Shown: positions 34,701 through 44,389 of the stretch, piece after piece
Layout of the letters: every line of letters begins with the position of its first letter
Numbering within the stretch: position 1 is the stretch's first letter
NCBI GenBank assembly: GCA_027946355.1
Contig: JAPEUS010000002.1
Span: 1,860,001 to 1,924,000 of the forward strand
Source of the DNA: Collariella sp. IMI 366227
Taxonomy: Eukaryota > Ascomycota > Sordariomycetes > Sordariales > Chaetomiaceae
DNA length: 64,000 nucleotides
Reading direction: 5' to 3'
The notes under the pieces: generated by a model
Seen by the model: the letters and a program-made list of their open reading frames with translations, nothing else
Told to the model about the DNA's origin: nothing
Database searches by the model: none
Position numbers and translations under genes: made by a program

Positions 34701-35147
34701 CTTCAACAGTCACAGGTCTGTGAGTGGGAGATGTAGGATTTGGCTGCCAGAAGTCAATTATCGGCTGTCCTGACATGGGATGGGACACAGGGCAACAATT
34801 ACTGTCTGTTCAAGAATGCTCTCGACACACTCGGCCAAGTCGACTCGAGCCTCATGGTTGTTCCATCGTCCAAGTTCTGTGATGCGTGACCGACCCAAGC
34901 CAAGGGCACGACCGATGATGATCTGAAGCTTTTTCTCGCGGATGAAGTAGACTCTGTCGGTCCTTTTCTCAGGCAAGAGCGTCGAAAGCAGGGCAGCACT
35001 ATTGTGGTCATCGCGATGCAGAAGGCCTTGATGTCCTCTGAACCACTCCTGGATTATGGTGGCATTGTTCTTCAGCCCGGAGCGTACGAGTCGATTGTCC
35101 TCAAGGCGTTGCAGGAGATCGCAAGCATAGGAAAAAAGAAAGGGCAT
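31768..35147 (-). CDS. DNA ligase IV-like ATP-dependent ligase paralogue with C-terminal BRCT-like part
   Basis: Five exons: 34803-35147, 34145-34743, 33991-34084, 33858-33940 and 31768-33802; 1,051 residues. Introns are 49-60 bases and all phases close. The N-terminal part resembles the ligase IV DNA-binding domain (CDLLQRLEDN, then RCVESILEQTPNP-like and VCRFSSPAVRSS). Nucleotidyltransferase motifs are visible: I, CEEKMDGEYCQIH (adenylated Lys about residue 277); III, CILEGELLVY; IIIa, YYDVFMIDN; IV, GEGLVLKADDPY; V, AIKLKKEY. An OB-like part follows, then a long Ser/Thr-rich linker and a C-terminal region with VLVDARRPEAT that resembles BRCT. The N-terminus starts directly with the DNA-binding domain and lacks the leader I expect of fungal LIG4, so I take it for a paralogue, not the end-joining ligase itself. 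Function is otherwise inference. Confidence 0.85.
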
Positions 35148-35662
35148 TGTCTATCGGCGCATGAGTGAGCTGGCGTGTCGGTATCGCAAACTGTTATCAA
35201 GAGTGTCGGTGAGAACTTTGAGTGAGAAGTTCGTGGGAAAACTCGAGAGTCAAGGCGCCCTCTAGTAGGCAGCAGTCCTGAAAATCTAGCTACATTTGGG
35301 ACGAAAGAGCAAGACGAGGCCTCAAGTGAGGCCAGTTCTCTCCTCAGGCTGTCCAATACCTTCATCCGAGGCAGTCACGGTCGCGTGGATGTAACAGAAG
35401 ACCTTGGCGCGGTGACACGTGAGCACGTGAGGCAGAGAGCCACATACCGTGTGGAAAGTTCAAGTACACGGTGTCTTACTTTCTTGGTTCAGCAACATCA
35501 GGGAGAAACCCAGTCCTCAGCGCAGTTGACAAACTGCCATCTCCTGAACCTAAAGTGACGAAGCTTTTTCCAACAAAGCGCTGGAGTCGTGGATATTGAG
35601 AGAACAGGACAAAGAAGAGACATGAGGCTCGGCCCGAGCCAAACAAATATGAGCCGGCCACA
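35148..35662. other. Divergent intergenic region, ligase-like / DUF1115-like
   Basis: These 515 bases contain both promoters. No element or gene recognised; small frames on the minus strand at 35476-35725 have no resemblance to known proteins. Confidence 0.45.
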
Positions 35663-36078
35663 ATGTCCCTCTTCCATGCCTTGATCCGGACTCACCACAT
35701 CACCTCCCGGAAAAAGGTCGCCCACCTCCGCAAGGCAGCAGGCAAGTTTGACTGCTATGCCCTTCTTCGAAGCGGAGGCTGTCCGGGCATCATGTACTGT
35801 AAAGGGAGCGAAGAGGCGGTCCGGGAATGGGTTGGAACAGTCCAGGTTTGTCTCGTCGGGATGTGGTGTGGTGAAGGAATATCGTGTTGACGACCCTACA
35901 GAGATTACGTTACAAGGACTTCCAGCTGGTATTCAAGCCGGGGCCGATAGTATCGAAGGTAGTCCAGCCAGAACCGCAGAATGGGCTCTTCGAGGTGGAG
36001 GCTGTGAAGGAGTTTGCCGCTGCCATGGAGAATAGGGGTATCCTTAACTGGTGGGAGCGAGGAATGGGGTTCAAATGA
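35663..36078 (+). CDS. Small protein resembling the DUF1115 (RWDD2 C-terminal) domain
   Basis: Exons 35663-35845 and 35902-36078, intron of 56 bases (GTTTGT..CAG) joining GTVQ to RLRYKDFQL; 119 residues. The order HHITSRKK..., GCPGIMYCKGSEEAVREWV, then RLRYKDFQLVF recalls the DUF1115 domain that follows RWD in RWDD2 proteins. That domain has a His near the start, a PG-I-x-x-x-G turn and a late basic-aromatic strand. No RWD part is present, as is usual for the short fungal forms. Function unknown. The stop at 36076 is followed by a convergent gene at 36255. The frame is clean. Confidence 0.75.
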
Positions 36079-36254
36079 CCTCGCAGACCTTACTACTAGT
36101 ACCTACCGCAGTTGAATATTTTCCCAAACTTCAGCTCTATCGTAGGTGCTAAACTCTCGCACTACCACAACCACGAGTTCCGCACTGCGTGGATGAAACC
36201 CCAATATTCCCTCACCACAGTCTCCAGAAGTCTACCGCCCCCCCACAGCCCTCT

Positions 36255-36936
36255 TTACCCTCCCCAAAACCCCGCAAACCACGGCGTATACAGACTCCCT
36301 ACAATCCTCACCGGCAACAGCACCTTAGTAAGCGCATACGCCAGCGCAACCTCCACAACTATCCTGTACTTCTCATCCGTCTCCCACCTCTTTAGCGCCT
36401 CCTGCACCTCCCCATCCCCACCCAACCCCTTTCACCCTCCCTCCCACCTCACCTCCCCTCCACTTCATTCTCCCCTCCCCAAACCCAAACCACCCCTTCC
36501 TCCGAAACCACCTCTCAAACCGCCCCACCCTCCCTAACATACCCCCATAATGCTCCATCATGTACGACACCGGCACATAGTCTGTGTAATGGAACAGCCC
36601 AAAAACCAAAGAGTGGGACCACGGCCGTGATCTCGTGCAGGATCAGAAACGCGACGACATGCGTGAGGGGCGCGCCGCGCAGACGGGAGGTGTAGCGCTG
36701 CAGGGGCGGGGAGGCGGAGAGGATGCGGGCGGCGCGGGCGGAGGAGGTGGGCGTTTGGGGTGGATTGGTGGTTGCGTGTTGGGTTTGGGGGTTGGGGTGG
36801 TGCTGTAAAGTCGTTTTGGTGGTTGCTGGCGGAGTTGGGGGTTGTTGATGGGGTGTTGTTGGCGGGGTGTTCGGCTGGATCGCAAGGTGCGGGAGAGGGA
36901 TTGGAGGGAGAGATGGGGGGATTGGAGTGGTCGCAT
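36255..36936 (-). CDS. DUF1279-like mitochondrial membrane protein, frame broken
   Basis: Begins at ATG 36936 with an Arg/Ser-rich, acid-free presequence (MRPLQSPHLSLQSLSR, later PPKRLYST). Pieces of one protein then follow in different frames. RILSASPPLQRYTSRLRGAP and THVVAFLILHEITAVVPLFG are at about 36740-36605. FGLFHYTDYVPVSYMMEHYGG starts just after a run of five T (about 36600-36604 read on the minus strand). LKRWETDEKYRIVVEVALA, LPVRIVGSLYTPWFAGFWGG and the stop are at 36255. This order (hydrophobic helix, GLFHY, a late TPWFA) matches the DUF1279/FAM210 type of mitochondrial inner-membrane protein as I know it. At least three breaks fall in long C- or G-rich tracts. The coding strand is C-rich at first and G-rich from about 36550 down. 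Confidence 0.65.
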
Positions 36937-37490
36937 AACTGTAGATATGGGTGTTGACCGGACGGGGAAAAAAAAGAAGGTTGATGTGGGCAGATGGAGG
37001 AGGTGATCCAGAGAGTCTTTGGCTGCCGTTTCGAGCATCGAAACCGATGCTCGTGATACGCGTTGGTGGGGCTTAACCTCGACGCACAGACCCGGTGTTT
37101 TTGATTACCCTTAACCAAGCCCCTGAGACGGAGCTGCCTCTCCATGAAAAAGCAAAGAAATCCTCGAGGGACTCTGAAGTAAAAAGGTTGGTTGGCTCAT
37201 CTTGAACTGTAAGAAAGTCACCTTCATCAGCTGAGTGAACGAGTCATAAAGAATAGAGGAAGGTTGTGTCGCAAGTCCTCGATCATCAAACTTCATACGG
37301 AAGCACCTATCTCCACGTCTCATTATTTTCTCTCATCCAGATCGTTATAATGCGATCCCGCTAACTCAAACAAATCATGCCATGTTTGGGTATATCCACC
37401 ATGGAAATCCCATGCCTTCTCTCTTCTTCATCAGTACTTGGCATGTACTCGGTTGCCGCTCTCTCCGTTAATCCCATCCAACTGACGTTC
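36937..37490. other. Intergenic region upstream of the DUF1279-like gene
   Basis: A 554-base region between two minus-strand genes, holding the promoter and leader of the DUF1279-like gene and the 3' end of TRM61. It contains one perfect hairpin (37032-37053), listed separately. Confidence 0.45.
37032..37053 (-). promoter_or_regulatory. Perfect 9-bp hairpin upstream of the DUF1279-like gene
   Basis: CGAGCATCG pairs with CGATGCTCG across a four-base loop. It lies 96 bases upstream of the start codon and, if transcribed, would be in the 5' leader. Role unknown. Confidence 0.4.
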
Positions 37491-39056
37491 TCAAGCAGCC
37501 ACCTCCCCCATTTTCTCATCCCTCTCCTTCCTCCGGGCCTTCCTGTTACTCCCCTGCTTCTGCTTCTGCAGCTGCTCCCTTCTCTCCTGCTTCCGCGCCG
37601 CCTTGTCCATAGCCCCAACAAGTTTCTGCTCTTTGCTGACAGGATACTTGACAGCCGCCACAGCCTCGTCCTCCTCAGTCCACTCCATAGGCAAGACCGC
37701 AAACACCAGGTATGAAGTATGCGTCTTAATCTCGGGCTCGCCGCGCGTAATCAGACGGCCTTCCATCCAGGGCGCCGTGGAAGAAGATGGTACCTCGTCC
37801 TCTGTCGGAACGATGCGGTTGCCATTGGTCGCACCACTGTTCTTCGCGACGGGCACTGTGTCCTCGTCGCCTGAATCCATATCCTCCTCTCCCTCCCTCG
37901 ACTTCCCAGCATGTTCGCGGAAGCGCTGTTCGATCTCGGCCAGCCTCGTGATGGCCTCCTCGACGTCGTGCGGTGAGTTGTTGACGCCGCGGTCGAAGTT
38001 GAGATGCAAACCGACGCGCTCGCGTGAGGTGTGCAGTTTCCTGTTGGCGATCTCAACCATCTCGATGTCAACCCAGCCGAGGCGGCGCATGGCCGACACG
38101 GTCTTGGTGACTTGCTCAATGCAGGGCGAAAAGGTGCAGAGGTGGGCGCTCTTCTTCGGGTTCAGCGGCGAAACCCATTGTTTTCCTTCTTGAGGAGTGC
38201 TGTTCGCACCAGGAAGTGGCTGCGGTCTCCGGCGAGAAAGGTGTGGGAGTGCCTCCCAGGGCGCGGGAAGGTCGAGGAAGATGGCGTCGGCACCGGGGCT
38301 CTGACCGTCGACGAGGAAGCCGCCGTTGTAGACGTCGCGGTGGTTTAGCTCTACGAGACCATCCAAACCATGTTCAAAAAGCTCCTTCTTCATCTTATGG
38401 TAGCGCTGCTCGTGGAACTCGAAACTGTAGACCTTGCCCTTGCGTTGCCCGTCGGTCGGGTAGCCGTTGTAGACAGCTCGCGTCGACGCATGGGTGAAAC
38501 TTCCACTGCCGGAGCCTGCCTCTATCAAGACCGAGCCGGGGCGCGCACGTATCCTGTGCAGGACGTAGCTGTAGTCGGGGGTATAGACAACCTGGGTTCG
38601 ATGGGGCAAGCTGCTCGTCCAGACTTCAGGTGTCGGTGGGAGAACGTGGACAAATCCGCTCGTATCGGCCACGGCTTGTTTGACGGCGACTGCGACGTCA
38701 TCATTGGCAGGAGTGGCGGAGTCTTCGTTATCCTTCTCGCTGGAGGCTGTGGCGTCCCTGGACGCGTCGTCACCGGCCTCGCGCTTCCTCTTACGACCCC
38801 GCGATCCGGTGTCAACCTTGGAGGCTCGGATCTGAGAGCCCCAGGGAACGTTCAGCATTGTCGCGTGTGGGAATGACCCATAGCGGGTGTTGACGACGGC
38901 GCCCTCAGCGTAGCCATCGTGCGATGCTGTCGGCGCCTGCAGATAGACGGGGAGGAAATTGTCGCGCGAGAGCTGGACGATAGCGAGCGAATTGACCTTC
39001 GTGTGCGGGCCTGGGTCCAGGAAGGGCGACACTTGACTTCTTGTTGTCGGCGCCAT
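37491..39056 (-). CDS. trm61: tRNA (adenine-58-N1) methyltransferase catalytic subunit
   Basis: A single exon of 521 residues from ATG 39056; the frame stays open further upstream but without ATG. The N-terminal part has HTKVNSLAIVQLSRDN and the family-typical TRYGSFPH. Then come RTQVVYTPDYSYVLHRI, the SAM-binding motif VLIEAGSGSGSFTHA and the motif IV DAIFLDLPAPWEAL. These identify the class I methyltransferase Trm61/Gcd14, which with Trm6 makes m1A58 in tRNA in the nucleus. Compared with yeast the protein is longer because of a Ser/Asp-rich insertion (about residues 90-140) and an acidic linker with a strongly basic C-terminal tail (RKQERREQLQKQKQ). It is one of the long genes here with no frame break. 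Confidence 0.94.
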   Translation of the reverse strand: MAPTTRSQVSPFLDPGPHTKVNSLAIVQLSRDNFLPVYLQAPTASHDGYAEGAVVNTRYGSFPHATMLNVPWGSQIRASKVDTGSRGRKRKREAGDDASRDATASSEKDNEDSATPANDDVAVAVKQAVADTSGFVHVLPPTPEVWTSSLPHRTQVVYTPDYSYVLHRIRARPGSVLIEAGSGSGSFTHASTRAVYNGYPTDGQRKGKVYSFEFHEQRYHKMKKELFEHGLDGLVELNHRDVYNGGFLVDGQSPGADAIFLDLPAPWEALPHLSRRRPQPLPGANSTPQEGKQWVSPLNPKKSAHLCTFSPCIEQVTKTVSAMRRLGWVDIEMVEIANRKLHTSRERVGLHLNFDRGVNNSPHDVEEAITRLAEIEQRFREHAGKSREGEEDMDSGDEDTVPVAKNSGATNGNRIVPTEDEVPSSSTAPWMEGRLITRGEPEIKTHTSYLVFAVLPMEWTEEDEAVAAVKYPVSKEQKLVGAMDKAARKQERREQLQKQKQGSNRKARRKERDEKMGEVAA

Positions 39057-39349
39057 GTTTGTGTTGTAGCGAGGGACCAGAAATTGCTGATGCGAAAACT
39101 CGTTTTGGGATTTACACCGGGGTTGAGTTCGAGTCGCAGACCCAAGAGAATCTGAAAAAATGTCAGCCACTGTGGGGCACTGCTCTGCTTGTGGCTAGTG
39201 CGGGGTAATCCAAATAAGCTTTTGCCAAGGCTGGAACAGCTTGGCAAGAAGGCAAGACGCCCCACCGTAAATCGTGCTCCTTCCCGCAACCTCATTGTCC
39301 CTGGGTATATGAATTTGAATCATCAATTTAATTTCAACGGCTCTGGAAC

Positions 39350-39447
39350 ACCCAAGTGGTGTAATGGGGCCAGGCCCAGGTTGAAAAAACCTCGTGCCCT
39401 TTCACACCTCTCACGAGAGGTCTCTCCTTCGAGTCCCGCCCGTAGCA
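39350..39447 (+). tRNA. tRNA-like sequence, probably a degenerate tRNA (Glu-like)
   Basis: An A-box-like TGGTGTAATGG at 39357-39367 is typical of tRNA-Glu and tRNA-Gln D arms. A hairpin follows with CTCGTG/CACGAG stems at 39391-39396 and 39412-39417, whose loop contains TTTCAC. A B-box-like CCTTCGAGTCC lies at 39426-39436, and a run of five T at 39467. The acceptor and T stems do not pair, and the D arm is too long. I read it as a relic or a tRNA-derived element, not a functional gene. Confidence 0.25.
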
Positions 39448-39461
39448 AAAGCCCTTCCCCT

Positions 39462-39480
39462 CTGGGTTTTTCGTACCCAG
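39462..39480 (+). terminator. Short hairpin with T-rich loop after the tRNA-like sequence
   Basis: CTGGGT pairs with ACCCAG around a seven-base loop that contains four Ts. With the T run it could be a Pol III stop if the upstream element is or was transcribed. Sequence only. Confidence 0.2.
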
Positions 39481-40000
39481 CCACCTCCCCTCAACCGTAA
39501 GGGGGGCTGGCTGGCGAGCTTTTGGCATTTTTCTTCCCCTTTATTTATTGTTGAATATCTCCCAGACCATACTGCGTAATGACCACCTTCTCGGACTCCA
39601 TCTCGACTCTCTTCCCATTCACTGAGTTCAACTGCGTCAAAAGAGAGGCTCGCAATGGGGGACCATGGTTGTAGCAGCAGGAACTAAAACCGCCGTAGAG
39701 TACTGCGAGGTATTGTGTCTCAAAATGCCTAATCTTGGTATCTCTAAGCCTTCCCGCGGCAATCTGCTTCCCAAAACCTATCCCAAAGCGCACCATTTTT
39801 CTGATATCCAAACTGTCATCCGAATGAATCATTTAAGAACTCAGCACCCAAGTCTTCTCCATCCACCACCCAGTCTCCAAACCCATCACCATCATTCCAT
39901 CCTCCCCACCTCTCCAGAACCGCATTCATATACATAAACCCACCCCAACACCACCTCACCTATAATCCCCTCATCATCATCATCTCCCCACCCAGATCCA

Positions 40001-43000
40001 TCATACCTCGTGGCACTCCCTTCCCCAACCACCGCCCCCATTCCCACCAGCGTTTGCCACAGGAAGCTTGTTCTCCGCCTTCCCCTGCCCTCCTTGAACC
40101 CCTGACCCATCTGTTGCCCTCCCTGAACTGGTCGACCCATCTGGCCCTGACCCTGCCCTTGCCCATCTATCTGCCCGGGACCGGGACCGAAGCTCATCCC
40201 CTGACCCTGACCCTGGCTCTGCTGTGGCAGATGCTGTGCCTGCTTCTGGATTGAGTGAACGATTTGTGGCGGGGCACGACGGGTTGGCTGGGGTTGTGGT
40301 TTGGGGCGCGGATTTGAGGGGCTGGGCGGTGGCGCCGGTGGCGGTTTTCCATTTTAGGGGTTGGTTTTGTTGCTGCTGTTGGGATTGGTGTTGTTGGTTT
40401 TGCATGATGAATGGTTGCTGTTGCTGTTGCTGTTGATGAGCGGGATTCATCATCAAATGAGGTGGGATCTGGTTTTGGGGCCCTGAGGTAAACCGATGCT
40501 GGAAAGCAGCCGGTTGGTTTGGCTGAAGGTGGGGTGGAAAGGCCGGATGCATTTGTGATGGTGGCTGTGCTCCCTTTTGTACCTTGTCCCCTGCGCTCGG
40601 GTTGGTAGCCTGATTGGGCTTCCTGATGCTCTCGTTTCGCCAGAGGCGCCCGAACCAGCCCTTTTCCTCCTTTACCGGCTGGGCGGGTTGGGGTGGTTGC
40701 ATGACGTAGGGCATCTGGCTTGGCGGCATCATGTGTGGGGGCATGGGTTGCATCGGCTGCTGCTGCATGCCGGCTTGTTGGGGAAACATGCCGGGTTGGA
40801 AAGCGAATTGCTGTTGTTGGGGGAGCATCATGGGCTGACCACCTTGTGGTGGCATTCCCGGGGGCATCGCCGGCGGAGCAAACATCATCATCATCTGGGG
40901 CGGTGCTGTTCCAGGTGCTCCGGGATGAATTGGCGGACCCGACGGCGACATCACCGGATGGGACAACGTTCGCTGTGGAGGGATCTGACCAGGCACCACA
41001 CCAGCCTGAGTCGGTGGCATCTGCTCAACTGATTGTATGGGCATCTGGGCCGAACCAGCGTTTAGTGGCAGCGGTTGACCAGTCATTTGTCCGGGGTTTG
41101 CCGTTGCCTGAGGGGCTGACGCAACTCTTTGCTGCATAGGAGCCGGCTGTGTAGCCGGAATACTAGGACCTTGTCCAGCGCCGGTGTTTGATGGGGTGAG
41201 CGGAGCGGACTGTTGAACTGGTACTGCTTGAGGGTGCGGTTGGTTCGACCCTCCAGTCTGTTGGGGCTTTCCAGCACCGCTCGAGATCAGTGGAGGGCCA
41301 TAAAGTTTAGTAGCAGGCGCAGCCGTTGGTGCGAACGTCACAGCTGGCTGTGGATGCCTGCCGGCAATTGGGGGAGGAGGATCGGCGACCTTAGGAGGCC
41401 TTGGGGGCCCTTGGGGCGGTTGTTGAGCACCAAGATTGTCGGTAGGCAAGTCAATCTTCGGTGGTCTCGGTGGTCCTGGTGGGGAAGACTGGACGACCAC
41501 TTGGTGAGAAGCAAGCGGGTGATGGCCAGTTGGGATGGCATAAACTGGTGCTGGAAGGCTTGTGACTGGCGGGACACTTGACGGTGGTGACGAGGCGCGG
41601 GAAACAGGACTCGGCGTCCGAGGGGCGACCGCGCGAGGCACCACAGATGGCGGTGATGGAGTTGGTACCCGTTGAGCCTCCGGTCCAGAAGATTGGCTCA
41701 AGGAGGGGCAATTTCTTCCAGTCACGGAAGGGGGTGTGTTAGGGACAGCAGAGGGCAAGCTTGACTCCCGAGTTTTCCCAGGCTGAGGAACCGACGGCAC
41801 TGGGTTCGGTTGCGATGGAGCCTGGTGCTGTACTTCTATAACAGGGTGGTAAACAGAAATGACATGAGCTGGGTTCTGGGCACTGCCAGATCCAGCCCAG
41901 CTAGACGGATAATGACCCGCCTGGCCAGCTGCTGGTTGGATGGGTTTAGGTGGTGATATCTCTGGCTGTCGGGATTCAACCGTTTGCACTTGACTCGCTG
42001 ACTCTAAGGGTTTTGCGCTGTTAGAAACCATGTCCGCTTGGGAAGGTTGAGTTGCATATATCGCGGCGGCACTGTTCGACACGGAGGGAATTTCGGCAAC
42101 CTCTACAGCGAAGGAAGCGGGAGGAAGTGGCTGCTTGCCCTCCGGCTTGGCATTGGACGGTTTGAGAGGTGGAGGGGCTGCGGGAGCAGTGGGAACACAA
42201 TCCATGATGACGCTGAAACCCCCAGGTGCAGTCTGCCCTGACGGTAGTTGCTGCGGATTTTGTGCATCCTTAGTGTGTGCAACTATCTGGCCGGGACGTT
42301 GAGCAACTTCTGTCTCGATGGCTGCCTGTTGAGGCATGCTAAGGACAGTAGTACTCTCTCGACCGTCTGGTTGTTCATCAACGCCACGAGGCTGTGTCGT
42401 TGATTCAGGAGCCGAGCGGGTTACCACAGGGGCGGTGACAATCATCGAGCTGACGGAAGCCGGTGTTGTTTGCTCTGTTTCCCTAGATACCAAGACCGGC
42501 TCTGGTGCCATTGAGAGCGTGAACGCAGAGGTAGCACTTGGAAGTACACTCTGGGGTGGGGGTGACTTCCGAGAGAGATTCAGAGGCGGCGGCAGATCTG
42601 GGTTTGAAGGTGAAAGAGGGACGGAATATCCCTGAACTGGAGCGGCACTCTTCACGACGCCTGGAGACGCAACCGCCCCAATGACACTGCCAGGACCTTC
42701 TGGTTGCGATGCCAGGCTCGGCAAATTGACCGGTCCGCTCGCCGTAGGCGGTAACTGCGGTGATCCACCCATGAACGGCAGCGCAGGGAGATGTGCTGGA
42801 AGCGTGTTCGTCCTGGAAAGTTGAGGCATCCCAGAATTTGATGTCTTCGGAGGTGATGTATCCGCCTGACCATATGCCGTCTGGGATAGAAGCTGTACCG
42901 TATCCTCGATGTCTTTTTGCAGATTGCGGTAGGGCTGGTAGGCTTCATAGGTTCGCGCTGGGCTAGCCCTTTGACTCTCAGCGGGAGACTGGGCACGAAT

Positions 43001-44389
43001 GGCTGGGCGACCACGAGCGGGTTGGAGAACCGAGGGAAAATATGAGAAACCGCCAGGATTCTGGCTGGGAGGTGTGGTCTTTCCGCCATTCCTCGCGGCG
43101 TCCAACAACTGTCTCGGCACAACCGCTGGCTGCAGGGCAGCAGGAATATTGGAATGAAAATGCGGCAGGGCGGGATTTGCGAGGGAGCGCCTCTTGTTGT
43201 CGCCAGCCGTCGCAAGATCCGGGGTATTAGCAGTAGAGGCACGGTTGGTAGCGGCGGCTCCGAGCATGGCATGCTTCGCTGGATTGTAAGGTTGATACTT
43301 CCCTTCACCAACAGCATCGGGGGTCTTGGCCGAGGTGGTTGCTGCCATAGGCATGGAGTTCTGCCGAAGGGGCTTGTATGGCCGGTTGAGCACCTCCTGC
43401 ACTGCCTGGTGTGCCTTTGGTTGTTGTCCTGAAGCTTGCTTCTGCCCCAGAGCTGGCAAGGCCAAGGACTTCTGCTCTACCACATTGCTCATTGCAGGCC
43501 GTCTGGCGGGGGCTGCGTCAGAGGGAAGTTCGACTGGGGCCATATCAAAAGCATTGAAGTATGGCATTGTTTCTGATGTATCAACCATCATCTCATTGCT
43601 GGGCAACTCCACAGGGGCTGGGTTGAGCTCATCATGGCACTGCGGAGTCCATTCGCTGGCGAGCTCAGCAACGTTGGCGGGATTGTACGGCAGTTCCCGA
43701 CCGTCGAGAAACGGGATGTCTGGAGGTGGTACAGCCGCAGAATCGACTGGAATGTTGTCACTCGAGACAACTACTACGGCGCCATCGAGCTCAGGGGTTG
43801 TGGTGGCAAGCTGACTCTCGAAAACATGTGGGGTGGTGCCCGCACTCACGGCTGGCGATATCTGGGAGCGTGAAACCAGAGCCAAATCCTGGTTGGCCGA
43901 GAGGTCTGTGGCAGTTGTGGTTGTCGTGGGATGTGTAGAAGCGATGGTCTCCAGGATAGAAGCGGGGGTTCCCGGAACAGTATTTTCCTTGCCACCTCCC
44001 TGTTCCCGCTCCTCCTCCTCCTCTTGCAAAGGGCTGATATCAGTGTAGGCACCAGGCCCCATGTACATCAAGCCGTCTGGCTGAAACCAGAAAGAGCTGC
44101 CGTCCTCATACTGCTCAGGCAGCGCACTCGCGGATGCGCGCCCTTTTCGTTTGCTGGTGTCTGCCGGCTTGGACGATTTGTCGAGGGTGCTCCTCCTCCT
44201 GACCTGTTGCTGGCTGACAAGCCTGTCCTCGGGGGCCAAATCGAGCGGTGCGGCGGTATCGTCAACGAACTCGGGAAACTCGTCGCCAGGCTTCGGAAAG
44301 GTAAACTGAATCAGGCCAGTAGGCTTGTACCGGTAAAACCAGCGGTTGCCGTCGTAGTCCCATTCCCAATTGTCTGGAAGCGCGGCCAT
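40001..44389 (-). CDS. Large WW-domain protein, disordered, 1,462 residues
   Basis: A single exon of 4.4 kb. The N-terminus is a WW-type domain (LPDNWEWDYDGNRWFYRY, then KPTGLIQFTFPKPGD) with the two spaced aromatics. A second compact aromatic segment follows at about residue 95 (GSSFWFQPDGLMYMGPGAY). The remaining 1,300 residues are Pro/Gln/Ser-rich and surely disordered, with one conserved-looking island KGWFGRLWRNESIRKPN and poly-Gln near 40380-40440. WW domains bind Pro-rich peptides, so self-association is possible. Near 40290 a second frame reads PPQIVHSIQKQAQHLPQQSQ and then a Gln/Gly repeat, which looks more natural than the given tail. The true C-terminus may therefore use that frame and stop at 39892. 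Such WW proteins are conserved in ascomycetes; I know no function. Confidence 0.8.
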   Translation of the reverse strand: MAALPDNWEWDYDGNRWFYRYKPTGLIQFTFPKPGDEFPEFVDDTAAPLDLAPEDRLVSQQQVRRRSTLDKSSKPADTSKRKGRASASALPEQYEDGSSFWFQPDGLMYMGPGAYTDISPLQEEEEEREQGGGKENTVPGTPASILETIASTHPTTTTTATDLSANQDLALVSRSQISPAVSAGTTPHVFESQLATTTPELDGAVVVVSSDNIPVDSAAVPPPDIPFLDGRELPYNPANVAELASEWTPQCHDELNPAPVELPSNEMMVDTSETMPYFNAFDMAPVELPSDAAPARRPAMSNVVEQKSLALPALGQKQASGQQPKAHQAVQEVLNRPYKPLRQNSMPMAATTSAKTPDAVGEGKYQPYNPAKHAMLGAAATNRASTANTPDLATAGDNKRRSLANPALPHFHSNIPAALQPAVVPRQLLDAARNGGKTTPPSQNPGGFSYFPSVLQPARGRPAIRAQSPAESQRASPARTYEAYQPYRNLQKDIEDTVQLLSQTAYGQADTSPPKTSNSGMPQLSRTNTLPAHLPALPFMGGSPQLPPTASGPVNLPSLASQPEGPGSVIGAVASPGVVKSAAPVQGYSVPLSPSNPDLPPPLNLSRKSPPPQSVLPSATSAFTLSMAPEPVLVSRETEQTTPASVSSMIVTAPVVTRSAPESTTQPRGVDEQPDGRESTTVLSMPQQAAIETEVAQRPGQIVAHTKDAQNPQQLPSGQTAPGGFSVIMDCVPTAPAAPPPLKPSNAKPEGKQPLPPASFAVEVAEIPSVSNSAAAIYATQPSQADMVSNSAKPLESASQVQTVESRQPEISPPKPIQPAAGQAGHYPSSWAGSGSAQNPAHVISVYHPVIEVQHQAPSQPNPVPSVPQPGKTRESSLPSAVPNTPPSVTGRNCPSLSQSSGPEAQRVPTPSPPSVVPRAVAPRTPSPVSRASSPPSSVPPVTSLPAPVYAIPTGHHPLASHQVVVQSSPPGPPRPPKIDLPTDNLGAQQPPQGPPRPPKVADPPPPIAGRHPQPAVTFAPTAAPATKLYGPPLISSGAGKPQQTGGSNQPHPQAVPVQQSAPLTPSNTGAGQGPSIPATQPAPMQQRVASAPQATANPGQMTGQPLPLNAGSAQMPIQSVEQMPPTQAGVVPGQIPPQRTLSHPVMSPSGPPIHPGAPGTAPPQMMMMFAPPAMPPGMPPQGGQPMMLPQQQQFAFQPGMFPQQAGMQQQPMQPMPPHMMPPSQMPYVMQPPQPAQPVKEEKGWFGRLWRNESIRKPNQATNPSAGDKVQKGAQPPSQMHPAFPPHLQPNQPAAFQHRFTSGPQNQIPPHLMMNPAHQQQQQQQPFIMQNQQHQSQQQQQNQPLKWKTATGATAQPLKSAPQTTTPANPSCPATNRSLNPEAGTASATAEPGSGSGDELRSRSRADRWARAGSGPDGSTSSGRATDGSGVQGGQGKAENKLPVANAGGNGGGGWGRECHEV

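Larger units (their letters stand above)
39057..40000. other. Intergenic region with tRNA-like relic
   Basis: A 944-base stretch between TRM61 and the WW-protein gene, both on the minus strand. Its first third is the TRM61 leader, 39350-39480 holds a tRNA-like sequence and hairpins, and the rest shows nothing recognisable. The tail end may include part of the WW gene if its true stop lies in another frame (39892). Confidence 0.45.
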
